Source: JBCCQH01 sp039024435 (GTDB taxonomy: Bacteria > Bacteroidota > Bacteroidia > J057 > JADKCL01). From it: a stretch of DNA of 10,664 nucleotides. Location of the stretch: assembly GCA_039024435.1 (NCBI GenBank), contig JBCCQH010000162.1, positions 1 to 10,664 on the forward strand, written 5' to 3'. The notes beneath the pieces are model-generated. The model saw only the letters and a list, made by a program, of their open reading frames with translations, was not told the DNA's origin and ran no database searches. How positions within the stretch are numbered: the first letter of the stretch is position 1; every line of letters starts with the position of its first letter. Positions 6,302 through 10,664 of this stretch are shown piece by piece. The position numbers and the translations under genes were made by a program.

Positions 6302-7978
6302 ATGCTGAGATTTTTCCCCCGCTTGAGTGCCTTGATGCTGTTCCTGGTCCTGACCGTCGCGCCTGTTCATTCACAAACCCGTGCCCATGAAGTATGGTAC
6401 TTCGGTAACCTGGCCGGGCTCGATTTCTCGGGTGGAAACCCCGTGGCGGTGACCAACAGCGCTATGAACATGTTTGAAGGTTGTTCGAGCGTTTCCGATA
6501 GCCTTACCGGCAGCCTGCTTTTTTATTCGGATGGGATTACCGTGTGGGACCGCAACCACAACGTCATGCCGAACGGCACCGGCCTGATGGGGAACAATTC
6601 GAGTTCGCAGAGTGCAATGATCGTCCCTAGTCCCGCCGCCAACGGCCAGTACTACCTCTTCACGGTCACCACCGGACTCAGCGGCTTGCGCTATTCCATC
6701 GTGGACATGACCCAAAATGGGGGTTTGGGCGCAGTAACGACCACAAAAAATATCCTGCTCCGTCCCGGCACCACCGAGCAACAGGCGGCGATTTATCACC
6801 AGGATTGCAATCGGGTATGGATCATGTGCCACGGCACGGGTACCTCGACCTGGTACGCGTTTTTGTTGAGTGCGACCGGGATCACGGGACCATTTCCTTC
6901 TTCAGGCGGGGGCGCTTCGCTGTGGGGAATCGGGCAAATGAAATTCTCGCCGGACGGTTCGCGGGTAGCTGTGCGCCGGGCCTACAATCCGGACTTCACG
7001 GTGGTCTGCGATTTTGACAATACCAACGGGACGGTCAGCAATTGCATCGAGCTCAATACCGGCACCGCGTTTGACAACTACGGCTTGAGCTTTTCCCCGA
7101 ACAGCAACCTCCTCTACATCTGTTCTTACAATGGTTCTACCTTGTCTCAGTTTGACCTGTTGGCGGGATCGCAGGCGGCGATCCAAGCTTCTCGGGTGGC
7201 GATTGGCAGTCCGAATCAGGGGGGAAGTATGCAAAATGGCCCCGATGGCCGTTTGTACATTTCCCCGAGTGGGCAGACCTCAGTTCACCGGGTTAACAGT
7301 CCCAACGTGGTCGGAACCGGCGCGGGTTTTCAACTGAATGCGGTTAGCCTCGCCGGTCGCCAGGCCCGCCTGGGCCTTCCCAATCTCAACGAAGGCTGGT
7401 ACGCGACCACGCCTTGTAGCAACCTGATCTTCGACTTTGCGTGGAATGCGTTCTCCGCACGGGTGGAGGATGCTACGGTGTTTTTGGACTGGGAGATTGG
7501 GACGAATCCTTCGGACTTGGATCATTTTTTGGTGCAGCGGAGTAGCGACAATGTCCACTGGGGCGCCATCGAAAACGTGCCGCGGGACGCTGGCATCGAG
7601 CAAGCTGGTTCGCTGACTTACGCGACGACCGACTTGCCGCAGGAGGAAGGCCGTTATCTTTACCGCTTGCGCAAAGTGGGGCAGGATGGTACACACGCCT
7701 ATTCCGAAACCCGCGAGGTCAGTGTGAGCTTGCTTCACCCGATTCAGATATTTCCCAATCCCGTTGCCCGCAATGGGCGGGTGCAAGTGCGCTACACCGG
7801 TACGTCAACCGCGCCGCTTTCAGCAAGCCTGCACACTGCAGAAGGTCGCCTGGTCCGCAACTGGGACATGTCCGGGGTCAGTGGCACCCTGGACACGCGC
7901 GGCCTGGCACCGGGTATGTACCTGGTGCAACTCCACAATGGTGTTGAGAAGTGGTGGAACAAGCTTGTGATCGAGTAG
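6302..7978 (+). CDS. T9SS-exported beta-propeller surface protein
   Basis: A 558-aa secreted protein. MLRFFPRLSALMLFLVLTVA is a Sec signal peptide, probably cleaved near VHSQ (25). The mature start WYFGNLAGLDFSGG (32-45), then FEGCSSVSD and LLFYSDGITVWDRNHNVMPNG (58-92), is the classic N-terminal propeller of Bacteroidota surface and gliding-associated proteins. Blade-like repeats include MKFSPDGSRVAV (213-224), LSFSPNSNLLYI (262-273) and NGPDGRLYIS (312-321). An FN3-like module before the tail (about 383-475) has LDWEIGTNPSDLDHFLVQRSSD and YLYRLRKVGQDG. The last 80 residues (IFPNPVARNG ... GMYLVQL ... WWNKLVIE) form a type A T9SS sorting domain that directs export across the outer membrane and attachment to the surface. 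Related proteins are often much larger, with PKD repeats; this one is compact. Role: likely adhesion or carbohydrate binding, unproven. An alternative start is 6293. Confidence 0.85.
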   Translation: MLRFFPRLSALMLFLVLTVAPVHSQTRAHEVWYFGNLAGLDFSGGNPVAVTNSAMNMFEGCSSVSDSLTGSLLFYSDGITVWDRNHNVMPNGTGLMGNNSSSQSAMIVPSPAANGQYYLFTVTTGLSGLRYSIVDMTQNGGLGAVTTTKNILLRPGTTEQQAAIYHQDCNRVWIMCHGTGTSTWYAFLLSATGITGPFPSSGGGASLWGIGQMKFSPDGSRVAVRRAYNPDFTVVCDFDNTNGTVSNCIELNTGTAFDNYGLSFSPNSNLLYICSYNGSTLSQFDLLAGSQAAIQASRVAIGSPNQGGSMQNGPDGRLYISPSGQTSVHRVNSPNVVGTGAGFQLNAVSLAGRQARLGLPNLNEGWYATTPCSNLIFDFAWNAFSARVEDATVFLDWEIGTNPSDLDHFLVQRSSDNVHWGAIENVPRDAGIEQAGSLTYATTDLPQEEGRYLYRLRKVGQDGTHAYSETREVSVSLLHPIQIFPNPVARNGRVQVRYTGTSTAPLSASLHTAEGRLVRNWDMSGVSGTLDTRGLAPGMYLVQLHNGVEKWWNKLVIE

Positions 7979-7992
7979 TTCGCCCTTGCGAT

Positions 7993-8553
7993 TTACTTTT
8001 CGACAATTTTACCCGCGCCGTCAATGCCGTAGTTGGAGACGGTTCCCTCGCCGATGGGCTCACCGGTTTCTTCCAGGCGTCCGCTGCGGGTGACCGCCCA
8101 CGTCTCGTCGTCGGTAAAGATGGCTTCCAGTACTTCCTCGCCGTCCGGCCCGGCAACTTGGCGGAAGTCTTTCAGTTGGCCGTCTTTGTCGAAGACATTG
8201 AGGGTAAAGCTGAAGATACCTTCGCGGTTCTCACCGACCACAAAACCTTGGTAATCCGCACCGATTGAGAAGCGGGCGACCGGGTACAATTCGCCTTTGC
8301 GCTGCAGAAAGTTGCTTTGGAGCTCGTCGGCGAGCGAGGTGCCCGAAGGGGCCGCCGTGTAGCTCAGCGAGTAAGGCAGCGGTTCCTGGAAAAAGAGCTG
8401 CTCAAAATTGGGGAACCGGGTATTGGGATCCGGAGCGGGAGTGTTTTCCGCCGGGGGATTGGTGTTTTCGCTGGTCTCGGAACCAGAATCACAGGCCGGC
8501 AGGACAAACAATACCAACGCCAGCAGAAAAGGAAATAACCGTACTTTTTTCAT
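7993..8553 (-). CDS. Small hypothetical lipoprotein
   Basis: A 186-aa lipoprotein. MKKVRLFPFLLALVLFVLPAC is a textbook signal peptide with the lipobox ending at Cys21, followed by a low-complexity acidic, proline- and asparagine-rich linker (22-45). The rest is a soluble domain with alternating strand-like segments (LPYSLSYTAAP, RFSIGADYQGFVV, FSFTLNVFDKDGQLKDF, EVLEAIFTDDETWAVT); I do not recognise a family. The pattern of short strands could be a small beta-barrel or beta-sandwich, perhaps a ligand or inhibitor domain. It is convergent with the propeller gene (14-bp gap) and divergent from the arylsulfotransferase gene, with 162 bp between the starts. Gene confidence is high; function unknown. 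Confidence 0.8.
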   Translation of the reverse strand: MKKVRLFPFLLALVLFVLPACDSGSETSENTNPPAENTPAPDPNTRFPNFEQLFFQEPLPYSLSYTAAPSGTSLADELQSNFLQRKGELYPVARFSIGADYQGFVVGENREGIFSFTLNVFDKDGQLKDFRQVAGPDGEEVLEAIFTDDETWAVTRSGRLEETGEPIGEGTVSNYGIDGAGKIVEK

Positions 8554-8715
8554 GGAATGGGGAATGAGCGTTTCGTTCGGGCCTCAATTTAGGACTCTGC
8601 GGTGATTCGCCCAAATGGTGGGGGAATCGCCGTGCCCCGGTTCCTGCGCTCCCGGTGAGCGCCAAATGAATCGGCCCGCGCCTCCTTCCGCGGACCAAAA
8701 TTCGTAACTTGCCCC
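8554..8715. other. Divergent promoter region with two inverted repeats
   Basis: The gap lies between the lipoprotein gene (leftward) and the arylsulfotransferase-like gene (rightward). For the leftward gene, a TAAATTG box (8591 to 8585, minus strand) resembles the -7 element. Two hairpins lie in the middle: CGGTGATTC / GAATCGCCG (8600-8608 with 8624-8632, one mismatch) and the perfect GCGCTC-CCGGT-GAGCGC (8646-8662). They may be operators for one or both promoters; no regulator is encoded nearby. Confidence 0.4.
8705..8711 (+). promoter_or_regulatory. Possible -7 box of the arylsulfotransferase-like gene
   Basis: TAACTTG is one base shorter than the TAACTTTG box at 554-561 and likewise ends 4 bp before the ATG. 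No -33 TTG is seen at the usual distance, so this is a weak promoter call supported mainly by the shared geometry. Confidence 0.35.
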
Positions 8716-10419
8716 ATGGCTCACTCTTTTCGTTTGCCGCTTTGCTTGTGGGTTTTTGCGTTCTTCGGACTGGGGACGGGCCGGCTATTCACCCAGACGC
8801 CGACGGTCGGATTGACCGCAAATGAAGCGGGTGCTTTCACCGGATACACGTTGATTGCGCCGCAACGCTCCGATTCTACTTACCTCATCGACCAATGTGG
8901 CCGCCTGGTCCACACCTGGGGCGACGAGTACGAGCCCGGCAACTCGGCCTACCTTTTGCCCGACGGCCGGCTCTTGCGCACCGCCTCCGAAGGCCAAACC
9001 GCAAATGTCAATTTCGTCGCGGGGGGCGCTTCGGACCGCATCCGATTGCGGGACTGGGAAGGCGCCCTGCTGTGGGATTGGAAGCTGTCCAATGCCCAAT
9101 TTCGCCTCCACCACGACGTGGCCTGGATGCCGAATGGGCACGTGCTGGCCATTGCCTGGGAAGCGATCGGGTTTGACGCAGGCCGGGCCGCCGGACGCTC
9201 CCCCGCGAATTTGGGGGCTTCCGTGGTTTGGTCGGAGATCATCCTTGAGGTGGAGCCGATCTTCCCGGACAGCGGTCGCATCGTGTGGCAGTGGCGTGCT
9301 TGGGACCACTTGATCCAGGATTTTGACTCAACCCGCGCCAATTTTGGGACGGTCGCCGAGCACCCGGAGCGGATTGATGTGAATTACCTTGGGTTGCAAT
9401 CGCCGAACGATCCCGACTGGCTGCACTTCAACAGCATCGCTTACCATCCTTTGCGGGACGAAATCATGCTGAGTAGCCGGGAATTTTGCGAGTTTTGGAT
9501 CATTGACCACAGTACCAATACCTTGGAAGCGGCGGGGACCACCGGAGGAAGTGCCGGACGGGGCGGCGATTTGCTCTACCGCTGGGGCAATCCGGAAGCG
9601 TACCGGGCCGGGAGTGCCACTGACAAACAACTTTTTGCCCAGCACGATGCCCACTGGATTGCGGACAGCTTGGCGGATGGGGGCCGCGTGATGGTATTCA
9701 ACAACGGCACGGATCGTCCGGGGGGGAATGCTTCCTCGGTGGACATTCTGGAATTGCCCCAAGACCGGACCGGTGCCTACATCGTCCCGAATACTGGAGC
9801 TGCTTTCGGGCCGTTGGTTCCGGTTTGGCGCTATTTTGCCCCCGTACCCACTGATTTTTACGCTATTTTTGTCTCCAATGCCCAGCGCCTCCCGAACGGA
9901 AATACCTTCATCAATGAGGGCGTTTTTGGGCATTTATTTGAAATCAATCCCCAAGGCGAAGTGGTCTGGGACTACATCAGTCCGGTGGACGATATGGGGC
10001 GGATTGCCCAGGGAGATGTCCCTTCCGCTGGCCCTTCGGGAACTCTGAACAATCGGACTTTTCGGGTGTACCGTTACGATCCAGATTACACCGGGCTGGC
10101 CGGTCGCGATCTGACTCCGGGAGCGGTCCTGGAATTGAATCCGCTGCCCGATCCCTGCAATCCGCCGATTGGGGTCGCGGACGGGATGGTGGCGCCGCAC
10201 TTTTCCTTTTACCCGAATCCGGCGACGACTTATTTACAGGTGCAGCTGCCGGGCAAGGCTTCGGCGTGGATAGAACTGCGCGATGTCTACGGGCGGGCTG
10301 TTTGGCAGGGAAAAATCGCCCCCGGAAGCCACCGAATCCCCGTAGCTGAACTGCCCGCCGGCACTTACCTGGTCTTGGGCGACCACCGCCCCCAAGGCCG
10401 ATTTGTCCGCACAAACTGA
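8716..10419 (+). CDS. Arylsulfotransferase-like protein with T9SS sorting domain
   Basis: A 567-aa exported protein. A hydrophobic N-terminus (RLPLCLWVFAFFGLGTGRLFTQ, residues 6-27) serves as signal peptide. The body (about 40-470) matches the arylsulfotransferase (ASST) propeller family of Bacteroidota. Key segments are GYTLIAPQRSDSTYLIDQCG and LVHTWG (43-69), LHHDVAWMPNGHVL (131-144), WLHFNSIAYHP (235-245), GDLLYRWGNPEAY (284-296), and QHDAHWI (309-315). Conserved histidines in these segments (132, 133, 237, 310, 313) are candidates for the catalytic/sulfo-acceptor and binding positions; I cannot tell which is catalytic. ASST enzymes move sulfate between phenolic compounds without PAPS. The last ~80 residues (FSFYPNPATTYLQVQLPG ... 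LPAGTYLVLGD) are a T9SS type A sorting domain, though the usual basic end is altered (RFVRTN). The protein is expected at the cell surface; it may be a non-enzymatic propeller. Confidence 0.8.
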   Translation: MAHSFRLPLCLWVFAFFGLGTGRLFTQTPTVGLTANEAGAFTGYTLIAPQRSDSTYLIDQCGRLVHTWGDEYEPGNSAYLLPDGRLLRTASEGQTANVNFVAGGASDRIRLRDWEGALLWDWKLSNAQFRLHHDVAWMPNGHVLAIAWEAIGFDAGRAAGRSPANLGASVVWSEIILEVEPIFPDSGRIVWQWRAWDHLIQDFDSTRANFGTVAEHPERIDVNYLGLQSPNDPDWLHFNSIAYHPLRDEIMLSSREFCEFWIIDHSTNTLEAAGTTGGSAGRGGDLLYRWGNPEAYRAGSATDKQLFAQHDAHWIADSLADGGRVMVFNNGTDRPGGNASSVDILELPQDRTGAYIVPNTGAAFGPLVPVWRYFAPVPTDFYAIFVSNAQRLPNGNTFINEGVFGHLFEINPQGEVVWDYISPVDDMGRIAQGDVPSAGPSGTLNNRTFRVYRYDPDYTGLAGRDLTPGAVLELNPLPDPCNPPIGVADGMVAPHFSFYPNPATTYLQVQLPGKASAWIELRDVYGRAVWQGKIAPGSHRIPVAELPAGTYLVLGDHRPQGRFVRTN

Positions 10420-10422
10420 GGG

Positions 10423-10462
10423 GAGAATTTTCCATGGGCGCATGAGAATTTTCAATGGGCGC
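10423..10462 (+). repeat. Tandem 19-bp repeat, period 21
   Basis: GAGAATTTTCCATGGGCGC (10423-10441) recurs at 10444-10462 with one mismatch (C to A). A degenerate third GAGAATTTCC starts at 10489. It begins just after the stop of the arylsulfotransferase-like gene, and its second unit forms the left half of hairpin element copy B. Confidence 0.75.
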
Positions 10463-10477
10463 GTCGAACGCGCAATT
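10447..10477 (+). repeat. GCGCGT hairpin element, copy B (3' of the ASST-like gene)
   Basis: GCGCGT (10459-10464), loop CGA, and ACGCGC (10468-10473) are flanked by AATT-rich sequence. The reverse complement aligns with 4589-4621 across the whole element. In sense orientation both copies follow the stop codon of a gene, about 30-60 bp downstream, which suggests a dispersed 3' element or terminator-like structure. Confidence 0.7.
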
Positions 10478-10490
10478 TGCAATGAAATGA

Positions 10491-10510
10491 GAATTTCCGA
10501 TTGGAAATTC
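10491..10510. repeat. 8-bp perfect inverted repeat
   Basis: GAATTTCC (10491-10498) and GGAAATTC (10503-10510) flank the loop GATT. It is AT-rich and resembles the AATT-rich words around the other intergenic hairpins. It could be a terminator stem for the upstream gene, but no T-tract follows. Confidence 0.5.
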
Positions 10511-10537
10511 CTCCATTGGAAATATGCTTGTCCGGAA

Positions 10538-10580
10538 CTTTGCCACGGATTTTGACACGGCTTTTGACACGAGATGTCAA
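10538..10580. repeat. Three 12-bp degenerate tandem repeats plus TTGACA/TGTCAA palindrome
   Basis: CTTTGCCACGGA, TTTTGACACGGC and TTTTGACACGAG (10538-10573) are successive related units. The last runs into the palindrome TTGACA-CGAGA-TGTCAA (10564-10580). The block sits 40-80 bp before the transposase start at 10620 and could be an insertion-sequence end with transposase-binding sites, or an operator. The opposite end of any element lies outside the window. Confidence 0.55.
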
Positions 10581-10619
10581 TCGGCGGGTTGAGATTGCGG
10601 CCAAAGCTCGAATCTGCCC

Positions 10620-10664
10620 ATGAATCTATTCAACTTTATCGCCCAATTTCCCGACGAACAATCC
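10620..10664 (+). CDS. N-terminus of a probable IS1595-family transposase (cut by window)
   Basis: The final 45 bases encode 15 residues, MNLFNFIAQFPDEQS, with no stop. IS1595-family (IS1016-like) DDE transposases commonly begin with a short MN-x-EF-like, FP-x-E-E motif before a zinc ribbon, and this segment fits that pattern. The rest lies beyond the window. The upstream repeat block fits an insertion-sequence boundary. With so few residues, a different protein family is possible. Confidence 0.5.
   Translation, partial: MNLFNFIAQFPDEQS

Overview
The window looks like a chromosomal piece of a Bacteroidota genome, most likely class Saprospiria (Lewinella/Haliscomenobacter type). Three things point there: two secreted proteins end in type IX secretion (T9SS) C-terminal sorting domains, several starts are preceded by the Bacteroidota -7 box TAnnTTTG or a close variant, and one protein begins with the WYFGNxAGLDF...EGC propeller common in Bacteroidota surface proteins. 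Base composition is moderately GC-rich, with AT-rich intergenic regions full of short hairpins.

Left part (1-2400): a decayed DUF1801 gene is followed by a tight two-gene operon on the + strand. Its genes encode a 416-aa AAA/ABC-type ATPase and a 162-aa protein with a plausible PD-(D/E)xK nuclease core, overlapping by the sequence ATGA. The operon carries its own promoter and is bracketed by two direct copies of a 62-bp sequence (60/62 identical). This is the most interesting part of the window: a compact cassette resembling ATPase+nuclease defence modules (Septu-like logic, but with a different nuclease fold), with flanks that could have mediated its gain or loss.

Middle part (2397-5983): two minus-strand genes. 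One is a lipoprotein with CARDB-like repeats and a C-terminal domain bearing a transglutaminase-like Cys/His/Asp pattern. The other is a cytoplasmic-looking VWA (MIDAS) protein. A 350-bp intergenic region of hairpins separates them.

Right part (6302-10419): three genes for the cell surface or envelope. These are a T9SS-exported beta-propeller protein, a small lipoprotein on the opposite strand, and a T9SS-exported arylsulfotransferase-like propeller enzyme. The last 245 bp hold several repeats and end in what looks like the first 15 codons of an IS1595-family transposase.

Overall, ordinary envelope genes surround a small accessory cassette. A 31-33 bp hairpin element recurs 3' of two unrelated genes. 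Three genes share an unusual TTG-N4-ATG arrangement that predicts leaderless mRNAs.
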